From positions 536,391 through 600,390 of the forward strand of contig NZ_QVLS01000003.1 in assembly GCF_003417535.1 (NCBI RefSeq): a stretch of 64,000 nt of DNA. The letters run 5' to 3'. A program made the translations under genes and the position numbers. This stretch comes from Hydrogenophaga borbori (GTDB lineage: Bacteria; Pseudomonadota; Gammaproteobacteria; Burkholderiales; Burkholderiaceae_C). The notes beneath the pieces are model-generated. The model made no database searches. It had not been told where the DNA came from and saw only the letters and a list, made by a program, of their open reading frames with translations. Positions 52,833-62,238 of the stretch are shown piece after piece (positions within the stretch are counted from its first letter, which is position 1; each line of letters begins with the position of its first letter).

Positions 52833-54149
52833 TCAGGCCGGGCCGGGCGATTCGCGCGTGAGCGCCACGCCACCCTGCAGGCGCTCGCTCACGCTGCGCC
52901 GCACGCTGTCGGGCGCCTCGGCCAGCAGGGCGGGCCAGTCGGCCTGGGCGCGGCGCACGGTGTCGCGGCACACGCGCAGCAGCGCGCCGGGACGCGGCAG
53001 GCCGGCGGCGGCGATCAGCTCGCGCAGCGCGTCCCAGCCGAAGGCGCGCAGCCTGGCGTCGATGCCGCGGTTGACGCCGTAGTCGGGCTCGGGCACGGCC
53101 TCGAACAGCGCGCTCACGCAGACCGGGTCGTACAGCGGCGCCAGGCGGGGCTCGTGGCCGTCGGGGTAGACCAGGGCCCAGTTCTTCAGGTGGGCGTCGG
53201 TATTGCCCATGAGAATGAAGGCCACGAAGCGCTGCAGGAACTCGCGCACGTCGGGCACCGGCGCGCTGGAGTAACGGTCGAGCACCGCGAGCATGCGGCC
53301 GTAGTCCTCGCGGATACCGCGGCCGTACTTGGCGCGCGGCGCGTAGCCCAGGGCCTGCGCGAACTCCTCCATGTGCACCCGCCGGCCGTCCTGGCGGTCG
53401 AAGCGCCGCACGGCCAGGATCTCCTCGAACGGGACCCGCTCGGGCAGATCGGCTTCGGCGCGGGCGATCACCCGGGCCTCGGCCGTGCGCAGGCCCAGGG
53501 CCGCGCACAGGCGGTAGCCGGTGGCCTCGTTGCGCACCAGGTCGGGGTGGCGGCTGGTCGGCAGCTTCAGGATGAACTCGCCGGCCGCCCCGTGGCGGCG
53601 TACCACGTAGCGGCGACCGTCCTGCACGGCGGAGAACTTGGCGATCACGCCGGGCAAGGCGGTGGCGTCTTCCACCGGGTCTTCGACGAAGCCGGGCTCC
53701 AGCACATCCAGCCCCAGTGCGGTGTGCCAGTGGCGCACGGCCTGGGGTATCTCCTGGTGCGCGGGCGGCGGCTCCACCTCCAGCGCGCCCATGAGGTCGT
53801 GGCCGGCGGCGGCGAGCAGCTCGAACTCGTCGTCCACGTCGCAGCCGCGCTGGCGCGCCAGGCGCTCGCGGTTGTGGCCCTCGGGCAGCAGGTTCTGGAA
53901 GAACACCGGCCAGCGGCCGTCGACGCGCACCAGGCGCTCATCGCGCGGCGCGGACAGGATCTGGCGCGTCTGCGCGTCGTTCACCCCGCGAAGGCTCATG
54001 GAGACCGTGGGCCGCTGCGGGTCGGCGATGTAATCCTCGTCGAAAGACACCCGCAGGATGTCGCCGTAGCGCGAGAGGTGGCCGATGCCGCGCCGCCCAC
54101 CCTGCGGCAGGTGCAGGTACAGGCGCAGGTAGCGGATGGCGGTGCTCAC
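52833..54149 (-). CDS. hipA: HipA-type serine/threonine kinase toxin
   Basis: The 438-residue protein has HipA N-terminal (about 15-120; VFFQNLLPEGHNRERLA) and C-terminal kinase (about 170-400) domains. The kinase has GEFILKLPTSRHPDLVRNE, catalytic GNTDAHLKNWALVY and the metal-binding APLYDPV. In other HipA proteins the kinase phosphorylates GltX or another target and causes dormancy. It is the second gene after hipB, 61 bp downstream, which is more spacing than usual. Confidence 0.94.
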   Translation of the reverse strand: MSTAIRYLRLYLHLPQGGRRGIGHLSRYGDILRVSFDEDYIADPQRPTVSMSLRGVNDAQTRQILSAPRDERLVRVDGRWPVFFQNLLPEGHNRERLARQRGCDVDDEFELLAAAGHDLMGALEVEPPPAHQEIPQAVRHWHTALGLDVLEPGFVEDPVEDATALPGVIAKFSAVQDGRRYVVRRHGAAGEFILKLPTSRHPDLVRNEATGYRLCAALGLRTAEARVIARAEADLPERVPFEEILAVRRFDRQDGRRVHMEEFAQALGYAPRAKYGRGIREDYGRMLAVLDRYSSAPVPDVREFLQRFVAFILMGNTDAHLKNWALVYPDGHEPRLAPLYDPVCVSALFEAVPEPDYGVNRGIDARLRAFGWDALRELIAAAGLPRPGALLRVCRDTVRRAQADWPALLAEAPDSVRRSVSERLQGGVALTRESPGPA

Positions 54150-54210
54150 GCAACGGCCCTCCGTGCGGCGCGCGGCGGCGCGGATGCCTTCGGCGGGCCG
54201 GGCGGTGCCA

Positions 54211-54543
54211 TCAGCGCGGCTTGCCTGGCGCGGGCGCGGGCACCACGAGCAGGTCCACCACCGACTGGGGCGCGCCCACGCCGGCCGGCTGGGCCACCAG
54301 GCGGCCGCCCGCGCGCACGAAGTCGTCGATGGCGGGGCGCAGCTCGCGCGGCACGAGCATGAGCTCCAGCCCGAGCGCGCGCGCGAGCTCCTGCAGGGTG
54401 GACAGGCGGGGGTCCAACCCGGCCTCCAGCCGACCCACCGTCATGCGGTTCACGCCGGCGCGCTCGGCAAGCTCGGCTTGCGTCAGACTGCTGGCCTTGC
54501 GAGCGGCTTCCAGGTCGTCGAGAATGCCCATATTGACGATCAT
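54211..54543 (-). CDS. hipB: HipB-type antitoxin and repressor
   Basis: A 110-residue protein with an XRE-type HTH (about 10-65; LTQAELAERAGVNRMTVGRLE) and a Pro-rich C-terminal tail. It normally binds HipA and represses its own operon. The ATG at 54543 is used; M5 at 54531 is an alternative. The AT-rich upstream region (54544-54641) holds inverted repeats that fit its operators. Confidence 0.93.
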   Translation of the reverse strand: MIVNMGILDDLEAARKASSLTQAELAERAGVNRMTVGRLEAGLDPRLSTLQELARALGLELMLVPRELRPAIDDFVRAGGRLVAQPAGVGAPQSVVDLLVVPAPAPGKPR

Positions 54544-54641
54544 TTTCTATTAAAAGCTATTTAAATATAGCTTTTTGAGGCCTTTGGGGCTAAATGCTAA
54601 TTTAGCTTATCTTTTATCACAAAAAGCTAAGTTTTTTCATC
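54544..54641. promoter_or_regulatory. AT-rich operator/promoter region between hipB and arsC
   Basis: This 98-bp region is the most AT-rich in the window. It holds AAAAGCTAT-N6-ATAGCTTTT (54552-54560 with 54567-54575) and GCTAAA-N6-TTTAGC (54589-54594 with 54601-54606), plus single AAGCTAA half-sites near 54624. These fit HipB-type operators. It also serves as the arsC upstream region. Confidence 0.7.
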
Positions 54642-55067
54642 ATGAACACGCACCAGATCTACCACAACCCCGCCTGCGGCACCTCGCGCAACACCCTGGC
54701 GCTGATGCGCCACTGCGGCGTCGAGCCCCAGGTCATCGACTACCTCAAAACACCGCCCTCGCGCCAGGAACTGCGCCAGCTGCTCGCCGCCATGGGCCTG
54801 GGCGTGCGCGACATCCTGCGCGAGCGCGGCACGCCCTACGCCGAGCTGGGCCTGGACCAGCCGCACTGGAGCGACGAGCAGCTGCTCGACTTCATCGAGG
54901 CCCACCCCATCCTGATGAACCGCCCCATCGTGGTCACGCCCCTGGGCACGCGGCTGTGCCGACCGTCGGAGCGGGTGCTGGACCTGCTGCCCGAGCCGCC
55001 GAAGAAGGCCTTCGTCAAGTCGGACGGCGAGGCGGTGCTGGACGATCAGGGCCGGCGCCTGCGCTGA
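54642..55067 (+). CDS. arsC: Arsenate reductase ArsC (glutaredoxin-type)
   Basis: A 141-residue protein with catalytic C12 in NPACGTSRNTL and the ArsC-family Arg (about R94) in ILMNRPIVVTPLG. It reduces arsenate to arsenite with glutathione and glutaredoxin. No other ars genes are adjacent. It is divergent from hipB and shares the AT-rich operator region. Confidence 0.95.
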   Translation: MNTHQIYHNPACGTSRNTLALMRHCGVEPQVIDYLKTPPSRQELRQLLAAMGLGVRDILRERGTPYAELGLDQPHWSDEQLLDFIEAHPILMNRPIVVTPLGTRLCRPSERVLDLLPEPPKKAFVKSDGEAVLDDQGRRLR

Positions 55068-55088
55068 ACGCCGCGCGGAGCACTCGGT

Positions 55089-55838
<750 letters not shown>

Positions 55839-55920
55839 CGGCGGCAAAGGAATGTCGTGGCGAACGGTGCGGCGCGTGCCCGCATCCGCTATGGTCGATG
55901 GTAGCGCCCACCCCCACCCC

Positions 55921-58500
55921 ATGGCCTCCGAACAAGCCCCCACCCCGATCAGCGAGCTCTCGCTCGACGATGGCGGGGCGTCCGCGGCGCGCGCGCCGCG
56001 CTGGCGCGAACTGCTGTTCGACCGGGTCGTCATCGTGCCGGTGCTGATCGCCGCCTGCCTCGCGGGCGGCCTCGGCGTCGGCCTGGCCACGCTGCGCCAG
56101 CAGGTGCTCAACAGCGAGGAGCGCATGCTCGCGGCCCTGTCCGCCGCCCTGGCCGACCAGGCCGACAACGCGCTGGCCGCCGCGCAGACCGCGATGCAGG
56201 CCACGGCCGAGGAAATCGTGGGCGGCGCCTGGGTGCCCGACACCGTGGTGGCCGGCGCGGTGCTGCGCGCGCGCGCCGCCGCCCTGCCGGCCGCGCGCCA
56301 GATGCTGCTGCTCGATGCCCAGGCCAATGTGCTGCAGGCCGCGGACGAGGAACTGGAAGAGCCCCCGCACGCGCGCGCCGATTACTTCCTCAGCGCGCTC
56401 GGCGCCGCGCCGGGCTCGGCCCACATCGGCGCGCCCACCGTGTGGCCCGGGCAGGAAACGCCCTGGATCCCGCTGTCCATGCCCTGGTCCACGCCCCATG
56501 GGCGGCACAGCGGGGTGATCGTGGTGGCGGCCGACACGGCCCTGCTGCTCGGCGGCTTCGAGCGGCGCTCACCCGCGCCCGACGCGCGCCTGCGCGTGCT
56601 GCGCACCGACGGCACGCCGCTGCTGGAATCCGATCCGTCCAGCGGCTGGCCCGAGCGCGCCGGCACGCTGCATCCGCCGGCTGGCGTGAGCGCCTGGACG
56701 CAAATCGTGTCCCGGCCTGGCGACGACGGCCGGCGCCACGACCTGCTGCTGGCCGGCCATGCGATGCAACGCGCCCCGCTGGCCGTGGTGCTCTCGCGCG
56801 ACACGCAGGTGGTGCTGGCCGACTGGCACCTGCAGGCCTGGCTGGTGGGCGGCTTCGCGCTCGCCGCGCTGCTGGTCACCACCGTGCTGAGCCTGCGCCA
56901 CGCGCGCGAACAGCGCTGGCGCGAACACAGCCAGCGTGACCTGCAGCGCCAGCGCGAACGCGCCGCGCGCGCCTTCGCCGCCGCTCGAGAAGGCCTGTGG
57001 GAATGGGACCCGGCGAGCGAGCGCCACTACCTGTCGCCGCGCATGCGCGAGCTGCTGGGCTTCGACGCCAGCGCCAGCGCCCCGCCGGCCACGCACGCGC
57101 TGTCATGGCCGGATCGCGTGAGCCAGGACGATCGCCGCCGCCTGCGCGAAGCGATTGACGCACACGTGCGCGAGCGCGCACGCGACTTCTCCGTCACCCT
57201 GCGCGTGATGCCGCCCGGCCAGCCGCCGCGCCACGTGCGCCTGCGCGGCCAGGGCCTGCGCGACGCGCGCGAACAGCTGCTGCTGCTGGCCGGCACGGCC
57301 TACGACGTATCGGACGAGGTGGCGGTGTCGGAAGCCGCGCGCCGGCTCGACGAACAACTGCAGCGCGCGCGCCAGTTCGAGGCCCTGGGCGCGTTGGCCG
57401 GCGGCGTGGCGCACGACTTCAACAACGTGCTCGCGGCCATCCTGGGTTTCGGCGAACGCGCGCGCGCGCTGGCGCCCGAGGGCAGCGCGCTGGCCGGCCA
57501 TGTGCAGCACATGCTCAGCGCCGGCGAGCGCGGCAAAACCCTGGTCGCGCGCATGATGGCCTTCGGCCGCACCGGTCAGGGCTTGCGCCAGCCCTACCGC
57601 CCGCGCGCGCTGGTCCAGGAAGCCTGGACCCTGGCCGTGCAGGGCGTGCCGGAAGGTGTGCAGGCACGGCTCGACCTCGACGCCGAAGACCCTGAGCTGG
57701 TGGGTGACGGCGTGGCCTTCTTCGAGGCCGCGCTCAACCTCCTGCGCAACGCGGTGCAGGCGGTGGGCGATCGCGGCTCGCTGCGCGCGCGCCTGTCCAG
57801 CGAAACCGTGGACCAGCCGCGCGTGCTCTGGCAAGGCAGCCTGCGCCCGGGCCGCTGGCTGGGCCTGCGGGTGGAAGACGACGGCCCCGGCATCGACGCC
57901 GAGCACCTGCCGCGCCTGCTCGAGCCGTTCTACAGCACGCGCAGCGCGCAGGGCGGCACCGGCCTGGGCCTGGCCGTGGTGCACGCCGCGGTCCGCGACG
58001 CGCACGGGGCGATCGACCTGCGCACCGCGCCCGGCGAGGGCACCACCATCACCCTGTACCTGCCGCTGCCCGAACCCGCCGCCGCGCCCACGGCGCCCGG
58101 CGTCGAAGAGGCCGCGTGGTCGGGCCAGGGCGAGGTGGTGCTGGTGGTCGACGACGAACCCGCGCTCGTGGCCCTGCTGGAAGAGCACCTGGCCGAACGC
58201 GGGTTCGAGCCGCGTGGCTTCAGCGACGCCGAGTTGGCCTGGCAGGCGTTCGAGGCCGAACCGGGCCTGTTCGCCGCCGTGCTGAGCGACCAGGCCATGC
58301 CGCGCCTGGGCGGGCTGGAACTGATCGAGCGCTGCCGGCGCCTGTCGCCCGGCGTGGTGACCATCATCGCCACGGCCTACGGCGGCACCGACTTCGGCGC
58401 GCGCGCCAGCGCCGCCGGTGTGCAGGCGGTGCTGGCCAAACCGTTGAGCTGGAGCGAGCTCGACGCCGTCCTGCAGCGGCTGCTGCGCGCCCCGCGCTGA
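55921..58500 (+). CDS. Hybrid sensor histidine kinase
   Basis: The 859-residue protein has a membrane helix at about 36-57, a periplasmic sensor (58-300), a second membrane helix at about 302-322, one PAS unit (about 350-470), HisKA with H498 (GGVAHDFNNVLAA), HATPase, and a C-terminal receiver (about 735-855; LSDQAMPRLGGLE). The ATG at 55921 is used; 55891 is an in-frame alternative with no better ribosome site. It is probably partnered by the OmpR-type regulator. Confidence 0.93.
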   Translation: MASEQAPTPISELSLDDGGASAARAPRWRELLFDRVVIVPVLIAACLAGGLGVGLATLRQQVLNSEERMLAALSAALADQADNALAAAQTAMQATAEEIVGGAWVPDTVVAGAVLRARAAALPAARQMLLLDAQANVLQAADEELEEPPHARADYFLSALGAAPGSAHIGAPTVWPGQETPWIPLSMPWSTPHGRHSGVIVVAADTALLLGGFERRSPAPDARLRVLRTDGTPLLESDPSSGWPERAGTLHPPAGVSAWTQIVSRPGDDGRRHDLLLAGHAMQRAPLAVVLSRDTQVVLADWHLQAWLVGGFALAALLVTTVLSLRHAREQRWREHSQRDLQRQRERAARAFAAAREGLWEWDPASERHYLSPRMRELLGFDASASAPPATHALSWPDRVSQDDRRRLREAIDAHVRERARDFSVTLRVMPPGQPPRHVRLRGQGLRDAREQLLLLAGTAYDVSDEVAVSEAARRLDEQLQRARQFEALGALAGGVAHDFNNVLAAILGFGERARALAPEGSALAGHVQHMLSAGERGKTLVARMMAFGRTGQGLRQPYRPRALVQEAWTLAVQGVPEGVQARLDLDAEDPELVGDGVAFFEAALNLLRNAVQAVGDRGSLRARLSSETVDQPRVLWQGSLRPGRWLGLRVEDDGPGIDAEHLPRLLEPFYSTRSAQGGTGLGLAVVHAAVRDAHGAIDLRTAPGEGTTITLYLPLPEPAAAPTAPGVEEAAWSGQGEVVLVVDDEPALVALLEEHLAERGFEPRGFSDAELAWQAFEAEPGLFAAVLSDQAMPRLGGLELIERCRRLSPGVVTIIATAYGGTDFGARASAAGVQAVLAKPLSWSELDAVLQRLLRAPR

Positions 58501-58671
58501 TCCCCGCCCCTCGAGCCCCCGGGGACACCCGGCCCGCGCTCTGTTGCAAGTGAAATGCCGCCACCAGGGCGACGACACGCCGCGATGCACGAGCACCGCC
58601 ACGATCCGCCCCGTGGTCGATGACACGCAGCATCGACCGCGACACACAAGCACTGCGACCACGGAGTTTTC

Positions 58672-58977
58672 ATGCTGAACACGCGCAACACCCTCATCGC
58701 CGCCGCCATCCTCGCCCTGGGCGCCAGTGCCTGGGCGCAAGGCAGCACCAACGGCGCGCTCAAGCAACCGGCCCCACCGGTCCCGGCCAGCGCACCCGCT
58801 GCCATGCCTTCCACCCCTGCGCCCGCTGCCATGCCGGCCGCCACCCCGCCGGCCGCCGACAAGATGGCGACCAAGCCGGCCGTGAAGAAGGCCGAGAAGA
58901 AGCACGCCAAGGCCACGAAGAAAGACCACAAGATGAAGAAGACCACCCACAAGCCGGCCGCCAAACCCGCGCAGTAA
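58672..58977 (+). CDS. Small secreted Ala/Lys/Pro-rich protein
   Basis: The 101-residue protein has a Sec signal (LIAAAILALGASAWA), a Pro/Ala-rich middle and a Lys-rich C-terminal region (KKAEKKHAKATKKDHKMKK). It resembles acid-shock or PsiF-like small periplasmic proteins only in composition. No family is recognised. A terminator follows. Confidence 0.75.
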   Translation: MLNTRNTLIAAAILALGASAWAQGSTNGALKQPAPPVPASAPAAMPSTPAPAAMPAATPPAADKMATKPAVKKAEKKHAKATKKDHKMKKTTHKPAAKPAQ

Positions 58978-59030
58978 ACCCCTCCGTTTTCAGACGGCCG
59001 GCTGGACGGGCCCGTGCCGTTTGCCCCCTT

Positions 59031-59056
59031 GGCGGACCTCCGGGTCCGCCTTTTTT
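59031..59056 (+). terminator. Rho-independent terminator after the Ala/Lys-rich gene
   Basis: An 8-bp stem GGCGGACC/GGTCCGCC (59031-59038 with 59043-59050), loop TCCG, is followed by TTTTTT. Confidence 0.9.
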
Positions 59057-59106
59057 ATGCGCCGTCGCGCTCGGGTAATCGCGACGGGCCCCGCCTTTAC
59101 CGCAAC

Positions 59107-61731
59107 ATGGCGGCACACCCCTGCCCGCACCCCATGCCCTCGCCCCACTGGCCCCGCCCCTCCCTCGCCACCTTGGACCGCTGGCGGTCCTGGCCTTGGC
59201 GCTGGCTGTTCAGCCTCGCGAGCCTGGCCCTGCTCGCGCTGGCGCTGTGGTGGCTGCACCGCGAACTGGCCCACCTGCGCCCCGCCGATGTGCGCCACGC
59301 CATCGCGGCCCTGCCCGCCTCGGCCCTGCTCGCGGCGCTGGCGGCCACCGCCATCAGCTACATCGCCCTGGCGGGACAGGACGCCCTGGCCCTGCGCCTG
59401 ATCGGGCGGTCGCTGCCGGCGCCTCGCGTGGCCGCCACCGCCTTCATGGCCACCGCCGTCGGGCACAACCTGGGCTTCGCCCTGGTCAGCGGGGGCGCGG
59501 TGCGCCTGCGCCTGTATGGCGCCTGGGGCCTGTCGGCCGCCGAAGTCGCCACCGTCATGGGGCTCGGCGCCGCGGGGCTGGCGATGGGCCTGCTGTTCTG
59601 CGGCGGGTTCGCGCTGGCCCTGGAGCCCCCCAGCCTGCTGGCCGCCCTGGGCCTGCCGGCGGCCCTGGGCCATGGGACGGGCCTGCTGCTGGCCGCCCTG
59701 CCCCTGGCCGGTCTGGCCTGGCTCGCCCGCGCCCGGCCCGGCCAGGCCCTGCCCTGGTGGCCCTACCCCCGGCCGCGGCCCGCGGCCGGCCTGGCCTCGC
59801 TCACCCTGGCCGTGATCGACCTGTCGGCCGCCTCCCTGGTGCTGTGGAGCCTGCTGCCCGCGGGCACGGTGGGCTGGCCGACCTTCCTGGGCCTGTTCGT
59901 GCTGGCCGCCCTGGTGGGCATCGTCAGCCACGTGCCCGGCGGGCTGGGCGTGTTCGAAGCGGTGCTGATCGCCGGCCTGCCGCAGGCGAACGCGCAGGAC
60001 CTGCTGGCCGCGGCCCTCGCCTACCGCGCCATCTACTACCTGCTGCCTCTGGCGCTGACGGCGCTGATCGCCAGCGCCATGCTGCTGCGCGCCCACGGGC
60101 GGCGCTGGTGGCGCCTGGCGCGGCGCGCGCAGCCCGCGGTCACCTGGGTCGCGCCCTGGGTGGGCAGCGCCATGGTCTTCGCCGCTGGCGCGGTGCTGCT
60201 GGTCTCCGGCAGCCTGCCGGCGCGCGGCGAGCGCTTGCACTGGCTCGGTGGCGTGCTGCCACTGCCGTTGCTGGAGGTTTCGCACCTCGCGGGCAGCCTC
60301 ATCGGCCTGGCGCTGCTGGTGCTGTCGCAGGCGCTGCTGCGCCGCATCGCGGCCGCGCACCGCCTGGCGGTGCTGCTGCTGCTCGCGGGCGCGGCGGCGT
60401 CGCTGGTGAAGGGCCTGGACGTGGAGGAATCCGCCATCGCGCTGCTGACAGCGGGTGTGCTGTACGCGGGACGCGCGGCCTTCAACCGCCCCGCGCGGCT
60501 GGAACCCACCGACCTGGGCCCCGCGGCCTGGCTGGGCATCGGCGCGGTGGTGCTGGCCAGCGCCTGGGTCGGCCTGTTCAGCTACCGGCACGTGGAGTAC
60601 CGCAACGAACTCTGGTGGCATGTCGCGCTGCACGGCAACGCGCCCCGCTACCTGCGCGCCACCCTGCTGGTGTCGGTGGCCTGCGCCACGCTGGCGCTGT
60701 GGCAGGCGGTGCGGCCCCGGCCGCCGGGCAGCGCCGAGCCCACGGCCGGCGGCCTGAAAACGGCCCAGCGCCTGGTGGCCGAGGCCCCTCGCACCGATGC
60801 CGCCCTGGTGCTGCTGGGCGACAAGCGCCTGCTGATCGACCCGGAGGGCCTGGCCTTTGTGATGTACCAGGTGCAAGGCGGCAGCTGGATCGCCATGGGC
60901 GACCCCGTGGGTGCCGCGCCCGAGGGCGACCGTCTGGCCTGGCAGCTTTTGGAAATGGCCGACCGCCACGGCGCGCGCGCGGCGTTCTACCAGGTCGAGG
61001 CGCACCGGCTGCCGCTCTACCTGGACATGGGCCTGGCCGCCACCAAGCTGGGTGAGGAAGCGATCGTGCCGCTGGCCGGCTTCAGCCTGGAGGGCGCGGC
61101 GCGCGCCAACCTGCGGCGCGCCCACCGCAAGGCCGAGCGCGAGGGCCTGCGCTACGAGGTGATCGACGCGTCGGCGGTGGACGCCGCGTTGCCGCGCCTG
61201 CGGGCCGTGTCGCAGGCCTGGCTGCAGGGCAAGACCACCCGCGAGAAGGGCTTCTCGCTGGGGCGTTTCGACGAGGCCTACCTGCGGCACTTCCCCCACG
61301 CCCTGGTGTGGCGCAGCGATGAGCTGGTGGCCTTCGCCAACCTGTGGACCGGCGACGGCCGCACGGAACTGTCCATCGATCTCATGCGCCACCTGCCCAC
61401 GGCGCCCGGTGGCGTGATGGACTACCTCTTCGTGGAGACCATGCGCTGGGGTGCAGCGCGCGGCTTTCAACGCTTCAACCTGGGCATGGCGCCACTGGCC
61501 GGGCTGGAAACGCACCCGCTGGCGCCGCTGTGGCACCGCGTGGGCACCACCCTGTTCCACAACGGCGAGCACTTCTACAACTTTCAGGGCCTGCGCGCCT
61601 ACAAGGCCAAATTCGACCCGGTCTGGCAGCCCCGCTACCTGGCCGCGCCCGGGGGCCTGGCCCTGCCGGGTGTGCTGTTCGACCTGGCCTCGCTCATCGG
61701 CGGCGGCTGGCGCGGCATCGTCGCTCGCTGA
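59107..61731 (+). CDS. mprF: Aminoacyl-phosphatidylglycerol flippase/synthase (MprF)
   Basis: The 874-residue protein has an N-terminal flippase domain with many membrane helices (about 30-500) and a C-terminal soluble synthase (DUF2156, about 535-870; TEAFFP-like ARAAFYQVEAHRLPLY, then LRRAHRKAEREGLRYE). It transfers an amino acid (Lys or Ala) to phosphatidylglycerol, lowering surface charge and cationic peptide susceptibility. The length matches the family. The ATG at 59134 is an alternative. Confidence 0.93.
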   Translation: MAAHPCPHPMPSPHWPRPSLATLDRWRSWPWRWLFSLASLALLALALWWLHRELAHLRPADVRHAIAALPASALLAALAATAISYIALAGQDALALRLIGRSLPAPRVAATAFMATAVGHNLGFALVSGGAVRLRLYGAWGLSAAEVATVMGLGAAGLAMGLLFCGGFALALEPPSLLAALGLPAALGHGTGLLLAALPLAGLAWLARARPGQALPWWPYPRPRPAAGLASLTLAVIDLSAASLVLWSLLPAGTVGWPTFLGLFVLAALVGIVSHVPGGLGVFEAVLIAGLPQANAQDLLAAALAYRAIYYLLPLALTALIASAMLLRAHGRRWWRLARRAQPAVTWVAPWVGSAMVFAAGAVLLVSGSLPARGERLHWLGGVLPLPLLEVSHLAGSLIGLALLVLSQALLRRIAAAHRLAVLLLLAGAAASLVKGLDVEESAIALLTAGVLYAGRAAFNRPARLEPTDLGPAAWLGIGAVVLASAWVGLFSYRHVEYRNELWWHVALHGNAPRYLRATLLVSVACATLALWQAVRPRPPGSAEPTAGGLKTAQRLVAEAPRTDAALVLLGDKRLLIDPEGLAFVMYQVQGGSWIAMGDPVGAAPEGDRLAWQLLEMADRHGARAAFYQVEAHRLPLYLDMGLAATKLGEEAIVPLAGFSLEGAARANLRRAHRKAEREGLRYEVIDASAVDAALPRLRAVSQAWLQGKTTREKGFSLGRFDEAYLRHFPHALVWRSDELVAFANLWTGDGRTELSIDLMRHLPTAPGGVMDYLFVETMRWGAARGFQRFNLGMAPLAGLETHPLAPLWHRVGTTLFHNGEHFYNFQGLRAYKAKFDPVWQPRYLAAPGGLALPGVLFDLASLIGGGWRGIVAR

Positions 61732-61881
61732 CGCCCGCCCGCTCGGCGGCCCCTTCGTTGCATACGAAATCTGCGGGCCGCGGCCGGTAGCCGGCCCGCA
61801 ACCTCCCGCGCCCATGATTTTTTCCACGCCGGCACCGTGGCAATCCCGCCGCCGCGCCGGCCCCAACGACTGGAGAAGTTC

Positions 61882-62238
61882 ATGCAACAGAACCCCTTGC
61901 CATCGTCGGTGACCGGTATCGATTCGCTGATCCACGCGGCCGGCCACCACCGCCCGCTCGCGCCCGGCGCGACCACCACCAACCTTGTGCCGCTGCTCGA
62001 CGACGTGCGCGACGCCATGGTGGCCATTTACTGCGACCACGACGCGCAGGCCGCGCACCGCATCGAGCACGCCCGCTCGCTGCTGCGCGATCAGGCGGGC
62101 GCCTCGATGGCGGCCTGGTCCCTGCTGGAAGAAGCGGCCTTTCACCTGCGGCTGCACCACCCCTGGTCCGCGCTGTCGGCCCTGCGCCAGGCCGGTGACG
62201 CGCTGCTGATGGCGCGACTGGACGGAGGCCGAGCATGA
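61882..62238 (+). CDS. Unrecognised 118-residue protein coupled to degP
   Basis: The protein begins MQQNPLPSSVTG and is mainly helical (NLVPLLDDVRDAMVAIYCDHDAQAAH; LRDQAGASMAAWSLLEEAAF). GGAGAAG lies upstream, and the stop overlaps the protease start by 4 bp. There is no signal peptide. No family is recognised. Confidence 0.75.
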   Translation: MQQNPLPSSVTGIDSLIHAAGHHRPLAPGATTTNLVPLLDDVRDAMVAIYCDHDAQAAHRIEHARSLLRDQAGASMAAWSLLEEAAFHLRLHHPWSALSALRQAGDALLMARLDGGRA

